Assembly: GCF_036567765.1 (NCBI RefSeq)
Contig: NZ_DATCTU010000095.1
Location: forward strand, 1 to 64,000
Source: Pseudobacteroides sp.
GTDB lineage: Bacteria > Bacillota > Clostridia > Acetivibrionales > DSM-2933
Reading direction: 5' to 3'
Length of the DNA: 64,000 bases
The position numbers and the translations under genes are program-made. The first letter of the stretch is position 1. Each line of letters starts with the position of its first letter. Below, piece after piece: positions 1 through 8,000 of the stretch. The notes beneath the pieces were generated by a model. That model worked only from the letters and a program-made list of their open reading frames with translations, had not been told where the DNA came from and searched no databases.

Positions 1-52
1 GATAATCAGCTATTCTTTCCTTCCAAATATCGTGTTTTATATTACTTGACAT
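1..52 (-). CDS. 5' end of an ORF, possibly IS66-type accessory protein (partial)
   Basis: An ATG at 52..50 preceded by a good ribosome binding site (GGGAGG at 63..58, spacing 5) opens a frame that runs off the left edge. Only 17 residues are visible, beginning MSSNIKHDIWKERIADY. The Trp-Lys-Glu-Arg-Ile-x-x-Tyr pattern resembles the start of IS66-family TnpA accessory proteins, which is recall only. If right, an IS66-like element starts here and could explain the truncated gene just upstream. The identification is weak; the existence of a translated ORF is better supported by the RBS. Confidence 0.4.
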   Translation of the reverse strand, partial: MSSNIKHDIWKERIADY

Positions 53-107
53 CAATACCTCCCAGAACTATTATTTTAAGGTATTATCTCAATAAATTAC
101 TCTTCAC

Positions 108-392
108 TCAAGATACAGTCGGTTTGACACTTACAAATATATAGCAGTAATCATCTTTAAAATAGTAGAAGTCCTTTTCCTGAAGCCATCCAAGAAAAAA
201 GCCATTTATAATTTGATTTTTCTCAAAAAGTACAAAATGAATATGTTTATTCATCAAAAGATTATTTATCTCTTCATATGCATCTGATGCCGGACTGCAG
301 GCATCATACACGCTTCCAATAAGCCCATTGGACATTTTAGCCCATAAATTTGATAAAATAAAAACATAATCTTTTGTTGCTCTTCTTATCAT
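108..392 (-). CDS. GNAT-like N-terminal remnant, 94 aa
   Basis: Short protein whose start (MIRRATKDYVFILSNLW) and following helix/strand pattern look like the first half of a GNAT N-acetyltransferase. It stops (KPTVS) about where the family's central strand and the acetyl-CoA-binding R/Q-x-x-G-x-G/A loop should begin, and no such loop is present. A complete GNAT is about 150 residues, so this is probably a truncated gene; the stop lies 56 bases before the start of a possible IS66-like ORF. It could instead be an unrelated small protein. No strong RBS is visible upstream. Confidence 0.35.
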   Translation of the reverse strand: MIRRATKDYVFILSNLWAKMSNGLIGSVYDACSPASDAYEEINNLLMNKHIHFVLFEKNQIINGFFLGWLQEKDFYYFKDDYCYIFVSVKPTVS

Positions 393-454
393 ACTAAATC
401 ATCCTATTTAAAAATATTAAAGCTTATTTCCCATACATAATATCGTTTAATACA

Positions 455-487
455 TAAAAAAAAGTGGCTTCAAGTCACACTTTTTTA
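455..487. terminator. Hairpin with A/T flanks, possible bidirectional terminator
   Basis: An A-rich stretch ending GTG pairs with CAC followed by a T run, with a short loop between. It lies in the 239-base gap between the GNAT-like remnant and leuD. Function inferred from shape only. Confidence 0.4.
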
Positions 488-555
488 AAGAATACGCACA
501 TTTTAAAATAAAATTTGTGCCATTGTCACGAATATACTTGATATTGTGTGCAGCA

Positions 556-608
556 AAAAAGGGCATTGCTCATCTACTTTAAGTAGTTTTGCAACAGCCC
601 TTCTTTTA
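556..608 (-). terminator. Rho-independent terminator of leuCD
   Basis: Read on the minus strand, AAGGGC..TTGC pairs with GCAA.GCCCTT and is followed by a run of T. It starts about 25 bases after the leuD stop codon, as expected for the end of the leuC-leuD transcript. Confidence 0.65.
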
Positions 609-631
609 TTTATATAACCATCAAATATCCA

Positions 632-1156
632 TTAATAGTTCTTGTCTGCGTAATCCACCCAACCGCCTTCTCTTACAAGGGTTTTGTCAAATTCTCCAAC
701 CTTAAAGTCAATCTCTTCGGTTTTGCCGTTCGCAGAAATAACAATTTTATCCCTGTCTACATCAACACTTATTGACACATCCTGTCCTTTATAAGTATTG
801 AAGAGGTAATCGATTTTTTCTTTGGGAAGCTCAATGGCAAACAAGCCGCAGTTGTACATGTTTTGTCTGAATATTCTTGCAAAATTCTCAGCTAATACAA
901 CGTTTATGTTGTTTACTTCCAAGGCCCATGGTGCATGTTCTCTTGATGATCCGCAACCAAAGTTTGCCCTTGTAACTATGACAGCTTTGCCTTCAATATC
1001 TTTCTTAGGATCAAATTCATCAAGGCTGAGATCCTCTAATACATAGGGCTTTAAAGCTTCCTTGGTAATCTCTGTTAGATATTTGGCAGGGATTATTTCA
1101 TCGGTATTTATATCACTTCTATCTAAAAACAATACTTTTCCACTGAATGATTTCAT
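632..1156 (-). CDS. leuD: 3-isopropylmalate dehydratase small subunit
   Basis: Small (swivelling-domain) subunit of isopropylmalate isomerase, which converts 2- to 3-isopropylmalate in leucine synthesis together with LeuC. The 174-residue protein carries the family landmarks DINTDEIIPAKYLT near residue 17 and ANFGCGSSREHAPWAL near residue 65; the latter is the substrate-recognition and aconitase-type GxxSSRE segment. Length fits the short clostridial/archaeal LeuD class. It follows leuC by 16 bases and is followed by a terminator, so leuC-leuD form a two-gene transcript. Other leu genes are not in the window. A homoaconitase or other hydrolyase of the same fold cannot be fully excluded from sequence alone. 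Confidence 0.9.
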   Translation of the reverse strand: MKSFSGKVLFLDRSDINTDEIIPAKYLTEITKEALKPYVLEDLSLDEFDPKKDIEGKAVIVTRANFGCGSSREHAPWALEVNNINVVLAENFARIFRQNMYNCGLFAIELPKEKIDYLFNTYKGQDVSISVDVDRDKIVISANGKTEEIDFKVGEFDKTLVREGGWVDYADKNY

Positions 1157-1172
1157 TTATGCCTACCCCCTT

Positions 1173-2456
1173 CTATTCAAACAAACATGAATTGACTATT
1201 TTACCTTCAATGGCTGTAGCAGCTGCTGTAGCCGGGCTCATGAGATGAACGATTCCGCCTTTACCCATACGTCCGTTAAAGTTCCTGTTGGTTGTGGCGG
1301 CACACGATTCTCCATTCGCCAATACACCGTTACTCATGCCAAGACAAGCTCCACAGGTCGGATTGGTAACACAAAATCCTGCACTCTGGAAAATATCGAT
1401 AATACCTTCCTTTAAAGCCAAACTATATATTTCAGGAGTTGCAGGACTGACTATTCCACGAACATCCTCGCTTATCTTCTTGCCTTCCAAGACTCTTGCT
1501 GCAACTCTCAAATCCTCTATACGCCCATTTGTACAGCTTCCGATATAAATCTGGTCAACCTTGGTACCGACCATTTCCCTGACGGGTTTAACCTGATCGG
1601 GCTTATAACCGTAGGTAACCATTGGCTCAAGGTCTGATACATCATATTCATAAACCTTTTCATAAACGGCATCTTCGTCGGAAATCCATTTTGTGTATTC
1701 TTCCAGTGCCTCTTCTTTTGATTTAAACTCATCTTTTATATATTTCCAGAGGTAATTCACCGTTGTCATATCCGGATAGCACACCCCGCAGGTTCCGCCT
1801 GCTTCAATTGCCATATTGCACAATGTCATACGTGCCTCCATTGTCATTTCATCAACAATTGGGCCTGTAAATTCCATTACCATATTTGTGGCACCGTTGA
1901 CTGTCAATTCCTTAATGACAAATAATATTACATCCTTTGCAAATACTCCAGGCTTAAGCTTACCGTTCAACACTATTTTAATGGTTTTCGGAAAACGGAA
2001 TGCACACACACCTTTTAAAATACCAACTTCCAGGTCGGTAGTTCCAACCCCTGCAGCAAATGCTCCAAAGGCACCATGGGTACAGGTATGGGAATCTCCC
2101 ATTATAATAGTATATCCAGGTCTTACAAAGCCCTTTTCAGGAAATATTGCATGGCATACTCCATTACGTCCTATATCAAAAAAATCCTTAATACCATGTC
2201 TTTTTGACCATTCCCTTAATATCCTTCCCTGCTCTGCTGTTTTACTGTCCTTGGCAGGAGTTACATGATCTATTACGGCTTTAATCTTTGATGGATCAAA
2301 AACCCTGTCCTTTCCTCTCGCCTGAAGATCTGTAATAGCTATTGGCGTAGTTATTTCGTGGCAAAATACCGCATCCAGCTTCAACACATGTGTGTCAGGG
2401 AAAGGCATATTCACCCTGTGGGCATCAAATATCTTCTCTGCTAATGTTTTTCCCAT
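1173..2456 (-). CDS. leuC: 3-isopropylmalate dehydratase large subunit
   Basis: Catalytic [4Fe-4S] subunit of isopropylmalate isomerase, cytoplasmic, leucine pathway. The 427-residue protein has the expected cluster-binding cysteines in YIGSCTNGR (about residue 305) and PTCGACLG (about residue 367), plus IIMGDSHTCTHGAFGAF near residue 117. Length matches the prokaryotic LeuC2 class of about 420 residues. The ATG has an upstream CGAGGAGGATGATT ribosome binding site. A sigma-A-like promoter (2562-2590) lies about 105 bases upstream. leuD follows immediately. Confidence 0.92.
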   Translation of the reverse strand: MGKTLAEKIFDAHRVNMPFPDTHVLKLDAVFCHEITTPIAITDLQARGKDRVFDPSKIKAVIDHVTPAKDSKTAEQGRILREWSKRHGIKDFFDIGRNGVCHAIFPEKGFVRPGYTIIMGDSHTCTHGAFGAFAAGVGTTDLEVGILKGVCAFRFPKTIKIVLNGKLKPGVFAKDVILFVIKELTVNGATNMVMEFTGPIVDEMTMEARMTLCNMAIEAGGTCGVCYPDMTTVNYLWKYIKDEFKSKEEALEEYTKWISDEDAVYEKVYEYDVSDLEPMVTYGYKPDQVKPVREMVGTKVDQIYIGSCTNGRIEDLRVAARVLEGKKISEDVRGIVSPATPEIYSLALKEGIIDIFQSAGFCVTNPTCGACLGMSNGVLANGESCAATTNRNFNGRMGKGGIVHLMSPATAAATAIEGKIVNSCLFE

Positions 2457-2561
2457 TCAAATCATCCTCCTCGTTATTGCTAATTCTATAACCTATATTT
2501 ATTCTATAACTGATATACTAAATAAACACCTATCATTGGTTTTAAGATAACCCAGGCTTTA

Positions 2562-2590
2562 TTATACTACTGATTATATTACTTTCCAAG
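2562..2590 (-). promoter_or_regulatory. Sigma-A-like promoter of leuCD
   Basis: On the minus strand, TTGGAA (2590..2585), a 17-base spacer and TATAAT (2567..2562). It is the only good match in the gap upstream of leuC and leaves an untranslated leader of about 100 bases in which I see no attenuator or T-box. Confidence 0.6.
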
Positions 2591-2653
2591 TCAATATTCT
2601 TCCTGTATTTTATCTAAAAAGGCCTTAATTTTAATGATTTTTGACTTCTGTAA

Positions 2654-3055
2654 TTGATATTTCTGGATGCAAGCGATAACATTCATATATCAACCGGTAC
2701 ATACAACATTGGCGGTCCTTCTGCTGACGATTGTGGAAATTTGCCCGAAACTTCAAGAGAGATTCAATCAAACACCAAGATTGAAAGCTCTATAGATTAC
2801 GTCAACGATTATGACTATTTCAGCTTCAAACCAAGCAAAGAAGGCAATTGCAATTTGAGGGATTTTGCTGCAAAAACTAATACCACTTACTATGATGAGC
2901 CATATTTGGGCCATTTTGCAAATATTTATAACAGCGATCTTAGATACTTTCAAATGACATACATAGACGATTACAATACTACTTTTTACTTTGAGAAAGA
3001 TCATACATATTATTTTGTCGTTTCAAGTGCAAGCTATGATTATTTCTACTGCTGA
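2654..3055 (+). pseudogene. Fragment of a secreted protein with a PPC-like domain
   Basis: An open frame of about 130 codons with no proper start (a TTG right after a stop, no RBS) and no signal peptide. The translation contains YDYFSFKPSKEG and a later DHTYYFVVSS segment, the pattern of the bacterial pre-peptidase C-terminal (PPC) beta-sandwich found in secreted clostridial proteins. It stops a few codons after meeting the end of a truncated scaffoldin on the other strand. I read it as an internal gene fragment, cut at both ends and joined to the scaffoldin fragment near 3048-3060. Function of the parent protein unknown. Confidence 0.55.
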
Positions 3056-3331
3056 ACCGATATCATAAGGTGTTTCATCGAGATACACCGGCTGTAATAC
3101 CTGCGGATCATATTTGATGTTTGCCTGATATCCCGCTACTACGTCAAAACCTTTAATATGAAGGGTTGCAGTAATTATATCTCCTATTGAGGCAGTTGTC
3201 TTATCCAAAGATAGATGCACCTCGCCCATTAAACCTTCCACTGGCTCTGCCGCCAACGATAAATTAACAAAAATGCTTCCAAAAAGCATAATCGTTGTCA
3301 TTAAAACTGCTATAAGCCTTTTAATCTTCAT
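3023..3331 (-). pseudogene. Truncated scaffoldin: signal peptide plus part of one cohesin
   Basis: Starts at the ATG at 3331, preceded by GGGGGG with spacing 7. The first 27 residues are a signal peptide nearly identical to that of the 1685-residue scaffoldin at 5051-10108 (KRxxAVLMTTxMLFxSIFxN). A type II-like cohesin begins at once (GEVHLSLDKTTASIGDI) and matches the large scaffoldin's repeats up to TPYD. Then homology ends, and after about ten unrelated residues the frame stops. A full cohesin needs about 160 residues and only about 65 are present, so it cannot fold normally. It is a broken paralog whose 3' part was lost by rearrangement with the PPC-like fragment. Confidence 0.8.
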
Positions 3332-3386
3332 CAATAATCCCCCCAAGCTATAAAAGAATATTTAGCCATGCTTTATTTTTATCTAA

Positions 3387-3415
3387 ATACTATCACTTAT
3401 TGGCAGTATATATAA
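3387..3415 (-). promoter_or_regulatory. Promoter of the truncated scaffoldin, shared with the full scaffoldin
   Basis: On the minus strand: TTATAT (3415..3410), 17-base spacer, TAGTAT (3392..3387). The spacer end and the bases after it (AATAAGTGATA, TATTTAG, TAAAAA) are almost identical to the region upstream of the large scaffoldin (10361-10400), with the same geometry. The conservation supports a real promoter, though a dedicated regulator site is equally possible. Confidence 0.5.
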
Positions 3416-3440
3416 TTACTTGAAACAAATAATTATAAAA

Positions 3441-3481
3441 CAAGCTTTTAACCATTTAGAGTAAGTATGGCTAAAAGCTTG
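3441..3481. terminator. Bidirectional hairpin terminator overlapping a stop codon
   Basis: CAAGCTTTTA.CCAT pairs with ATGG.TAAAAGCTTG and is flanked by T runs on both strands. The stop codon of the LGFP-like gene (3473..3471) lies inside the stem, so the reading frame runs into the terminator. Confidence 0.65.
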
Positions 3482-3734
3482 TTTTTATATAAATATTGTT
3501 TCCTATGTAAATAGAACCCCGCTCATAGTGTCCGAACATCCCCCCTCCAAGATATGTATAATTTGTTGTAGCTTTTCCTAGCCAAGTGTTCTGGGCATAC
3601 TTAGCACTTATTTTGCTTATCATTTCAGACTGTGTTAATGCATTGGCATTGATATTTATTGAAAACAGCATAGATATCATAATACTTATACAAACTAATA
3701 AAATAGTTGATCTTTTTACAATTTTTGATCTCAT
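3471..3734 (-). CDS. Short secreted LGFP-repeat-like protein
   Basis: The ATG at 3734 follows AAGGAG with spacing 8; a GTG three codons upstream overlaps the RBS and is less likely. The 87-residue product has a signal peptide (KRSTILLVCISIMISMLFS) ending near ANA. A single LGFP-like unit follows (residues ~45-80), with W-L-G near the start and LGGGMFGHYERGSIY near its end. LGFP repeats are found in secreted cell-wall-binding proteins and normally occur in tandem. Only one is present and the stop sits inside a terminator stem, so this may be a 3'-truncated gene. Role unknown. Confidence 0.5.
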   Translation of the reverse strand: MRSKIVKRSTILLVCISIMISMLFSININANALTQSEMISKISAKYAQNTWLGKATTNYTYLGGGMFGHYERGSIYIGNNIYIKTSF

Positions 3735-3990
3735 ATCGAACACTCCTTTTCAATTTTTCAGTCAATACTATCCGTTACTTATATCCTTTTTGGTTTTGCT
3801 GATAAAAGTTACATTAATAATGATTTCTTGAAAATCATCTTTTAACTTCTAAGGAAGTTATATTTATTAAATTATATATTTCCCAATTCAAATAGTATTA
3901 ACTTTTTTCACCCTCTTGCGTTTATAATTATCAGCATTTATAGTAATAGTAATAGATTAATCACTTTTAATATAGAAAGAGTGTTGCTAT

Positions 3991-4947
3991 ATGAAACTTT
4001 TTTTGGCACCTATACAGGCTATGACAGCAGCATGTTACAGAAATGCATTTGCAAAACATTTTGGAGGTATTGATGCATATTATGCTCCATTTATAGCAGC
4101 CTCCGATATAAAAAAAGTAAGTCATAAATTACTAAAGGATATTTTGCCTGAACGTAATGATAAATCAGTTAATCTTGTTCCTCAGCTTCTCGGTAATGAT
4201 GGAGATCAGTTCAAGGCCTATGCCTATGCTATTTCAGAAATGGGTTACCAAGAAATTAACTGGAATATCGGATGCCCATTTCCTATGGTTACAAATAAGA
4301 AAAGGGGTTCTGGAATTCTGCCATACCCTGATATTATTAATAAGTTTCTTGAGACTGCTTGTTCTGGCAGTACTTACACTATATCTGTAAAGATGAGGCT
4401 GGGACTTAATGATACTGAAGATGGCATTCGTGTAATGAATATACTGAACCAATACCCTTTATCCGGAGTAATAATACATGCACGAACCGGGAAACAAATG
4501 TATGAAGGCAAAGTTGACCTTGATGCCTTTTGCACGCTTTCAACCGAATGCAAGCACGAGGTAACCTATAATGGTGATATATTCACACATAATGACTTTT
4601 TATCCATAAGCTCCAGGGTTCCCCATTTGAAAAATTTCATGCTTGGAAGGGGGGCCCTAAGTGATCCGTTTCTTCCTTCAAGCATAAAGGGACATGATGT
4701 ACAATCCACCGATAAAGTAAAAATTGTCCATAAATTTCATGATGAGATTTTCGAGTATTATAAAAACACTCTTTCGGGAGATAAGCATTTATGCGATAAA
4801 ATGAAAGAATTTTGGGACTTCATGCATATCCATTTGGATCAGGACGGCAAACTTATGAAAAAAATAAAAAAGTGCAACCGCACTTCTGATTATCTGGAAA
4901 TAGTCAGCAAAGCATTCCATTCTGATGCGATATGGAAGGATAGCTAG
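3991..4947 (+). CDS. tRNA-dihydrouridine synthase (Dus family)
   Basis: FMN-dependent enzyme reducing uridines in the tRNA D-loop. The 318-residue protein shows the Dus TIM-barrel landmarks in order: APIQAMT at residue 6, the catalytic-cysteine motif NIGCPFPMV near 91, GSGILPYP near 105, VKMRLG near 132, IIHARTGKQMYEG near 160, NGDIFT near 193 and the FMN phosphate motif LGRGALSDP near 218. Which Dus subgroup it belongs to is unclear, so no letter is given. It is transcribed alone, with only a weak RBS (AGAAAGAGTG) before the ATG, and ends at a terminator shared with the scaffoldin. Confidence 0.88.
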   Translation: MKLFLAPIQAMTAACYRNAFAKHFGGIDAYYAPFIAASDIKKVSHKLLKDILPERNDKSVNLVPQLLGNDGDQFKAYAYAISEMGYQEINWNIGCPFPMVTNKKRGSGILPYPDIINKFLETACSGSTYTISVKMRLGLNDTEDGIRVMNILNQYPLSGVIIHARTGKQMYEGKVDLDAFCTLSTECKHEVTYNGDIFTHNDFLSISSRVPHLKNFMLGRGALSDPFLPSSIKGHDVQSTDKVKIVHKFHDEIFEYYKNTLSGDKHLCDKMKEFWDFMHIHLDQDGKLMKKIKKCNRTSDYLEIVSKAFHSDAIWKDS

Positions 4948-4989
4948 AACAAAATTATGAAGTGGTTTTGTTATATTTATATAAAAGCA

Positions 4990-5024
4990 AAGGATTCCCA
5001 AAACCTGATTTTAGGAATCCTTTT
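4990..5024. terminator. Bidirectional terminator between dus and scaffoldin
   Basis: AAAGGATTCC pairs with GGAATCCTTT around an AT-rich loop, with T runs on both strands. It serves the converging dus (+) and scaffoldin (-) genes. Confidence 0.75.
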
Positions 5025-5050
5025 ATCATTTTCAATTTATATTATTTTGA

Positions 5051-8000
5051 TCATACCTTTACTTCTGCCGGAAACTCATTAATCATTCCAATAAGCCATC
5101 TTCTCATGCAAGCATAGTCATCGGAATCAAAGTTGCCGTCTCCGTCAACGTCAGCCGCCTTCAATCCTTCTTCACCGCCCGGGAATTCATCTATTATTCC
5201 AAGCAAGTACTGCCTCATATAAGAATAATCGTCTGAATCAACATTTCCGTCACAATCAACATCCCCTACAATTACGGGTCTTGATGGAACAGGTAAAAGT
5301 GCTGCCGGTTGCTCTACGCCGAACTGATTGGATTTTAGAGCTTCACCGTTCCAGTTAAAGAGTAGTATGCCATTTACATCGCTCATTGTATTTGTGTATG
5401 CAAATGAGACCTTTGATCCGCTGTCTGGTATTTTCTTAATAACCTTAAATGTGATAAATGCGGCTGTCCCCGATGATTCCGGTCTGCCTGATGCTTTGTA
5501 TGCACTCAGGTCCATATAAGCCCTGCCAAAATTGAGAATACCTTTTGTCAGGTCATGAACTGCTATATTGGTTCCAGAATATTGCTTTTGCATCAGCAAT
5601 GTGCCTAAATCAGGCATTGTACTATTTGTGTAAGCCGCATCTACTGATGTATCCCACGGCTGCAAATAATCTGGATCATATTTAATATTGAACTGATAAC
5701 CTGCAAAGTTTTCTATGCCTTTGATTCTTATTTCAGCTTTTACCAGATCTCCAACATCTGCATAAGTCTTGTCAAAACTCATTTCAACCTTGCCCCTCGG
5801 CGGAATGGTTGGAGTAGTTGAAACAGGATAGATTGCAGGTGCCTGAGTAACTTTATATGCTGATAACTGGTTACTATCCCAGTCAAACACCATTGTTCCA
5901 TCCACAGGCTTAGTCATAGCCGGTGAATTTTCCAACAAGATCTTCGTAGGTTGGGATTTTAACACTTTAAATCGTACAACTGCTAAAGAACCATTATTTT
6001 CCTTAATTCCTGAGTTTCTATATGAAGTCCTGTCCATATATATTCTTCCGAAATTAAGGTCACCCTCAATAAGATTATGGCTTGCATGGTCAACCGGACT
6101 GTATCTCTTCTGCAGCAATGTACCATATTCAGGCACCGAGAAAGAATCATATGAAGTTCCGTCAGCGTATACAGGCTTAAGCACATATGGATCATATTTT
6201 AAGCATGCTTGATACGCAATTATGGAATCAAAGTTCTTAACATTCAATGTTGCTGTTATAATGTCTCCCACTGATGGAGATGTTTTATCAACAGTAACAT
6301 ATACTTCAGGCATACCAACAGGCGGAGTTGGTGTTGGTGTTGGTGTCGGCCCGGATATAACCACAGATTGGGCCTGGGTTACTTTGTAACCTGCCAGCTG
6401 ATTACCGTCCCAGTCAAATATCATTGTTCCACCTACTGGATTTGATAAGAATGACGTGTTTTCCAATGTTATATTTGCAGGTGCAGCTTTCAATACCTTA
6501 AAGTATAACATTGCCAATGATCCTGTTTTTTCAGGTACTCCTGCAGCTTTGTAGGCCCACATGTTCATATATGACCTTCCGAAGTTCAAGATTCCTTTCA
6601 CAAGATCATTCGTCACAATATCCACTGGTGTGAATCTTTTATTTAACAGCATACCATGGTCAGGTGCTGATATTGAATCATAAGGTGTTCCATCAGCATA
6701 TACTGGCTGCAATACACTTGGATCGTATTTGACTATTGCCTGATATGCAGCTATTGAATCAAAATCTTTCACATTGATTGTTGCTTTAATGATATCTCCA
6801 ACTTGTGCTGTGGTCTTATCAACAGTCACATATACTTCACCTTTGCTTATTGGTGTTGTAGGGGTTGGGGTTGGAGTTGGCCCACCGATAGTAGGATTGT
6901 TTTTTACTTTGTAGTCCGAAACCCGCATAGAATTCCAGTCAAATATCATAGTTCCTTCTACTGTGTCGGGAATACCAAGTGAATTTTCCAACATAATCTT
7001 GCTGTCTCCATACTTTAGAACCTTAAAATGAATAACTGCTAATGAACCGGTATTCTCAGCCACTCCTGAACTCCTATAAGCAGACATATTCATATATGTT
7101 CTTCCGAAAGTAAGTATTCCTTTTGTAAGGTCGTTTAGTGCCATATCTACCGGAGAGAATCTTTTCTGCAATAAAGTACCGTATTCAGGTACTGATGATG
7201 GATCATAGGGTGTACCGTCACTGTATACCGGCTGAAGTACGCTAGGATCATATTTGACTGTTGCCTGATATCCACCTATTGATTGGAAGCCTTCTACAGA
7301 CAGTGTGGCGGTAATTATCTCTCCAGCGAATGCCCTTAATTTATCAACACTAAGAATTACAGAAGCATTGCTTGGTGTGCTGTTATTAATAATAGGTGCC
7401 TGAGTTACTTTGTAGTTTGACAATTGAGCACCGTCCCAATCAAACAACATTGTTCCCGAAACTGCATTTACTAAGGCTTCACTATTTTCTAATTTAATTG
7501 CTGCAGGCGTATTCTTTAGCACTTTAAATCCTATTATTGCTAATGAACCGGCAGTTTCAGCTACTCCCGACCTCTTGTAATTTTCCAAATTCATGTATGC
7601 TCTTCCAAAATTAAGCACGCCGTTTATCAGGTCATTTGATGCCATATCTACCGGACTATACCTTTTGCGTATCAAAGTACCTGGCTCAGGTACGGAATCA
7701 CTGGCATATGGAGTACCATCGATATAACATGGCATTAATACTGTAGGGTCATATTTGATATTTGCCATGTAACCCGCTATAACATCAAAGTCTTTTACGT
7801 TTAGTGTTGCTGTTATTATATCGCCAACTGCCGCATTTGTTTTATCCAGTGTTACATAAAGTTCACCTTTTTGTTTTGGTGTAGGTGTAGGCGTTGAAGT
7901 TGGCGTAGGCACTTCTGTGGACACTTGATTAAAATATGCACCCTGGAATACTGTATATCCTTTTAACTGTATACCGTTCCAGTCATATATCAAAGTTCCT

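Noticed and set aside
822..1046. Plus-strand ORF inside leuD, and similar shadow ORFs across leuC, the megasynthase, trpB and ispH-rpsA
   Set aside because: Antisense to well-supported genes, no RBS, no recognisable domain.
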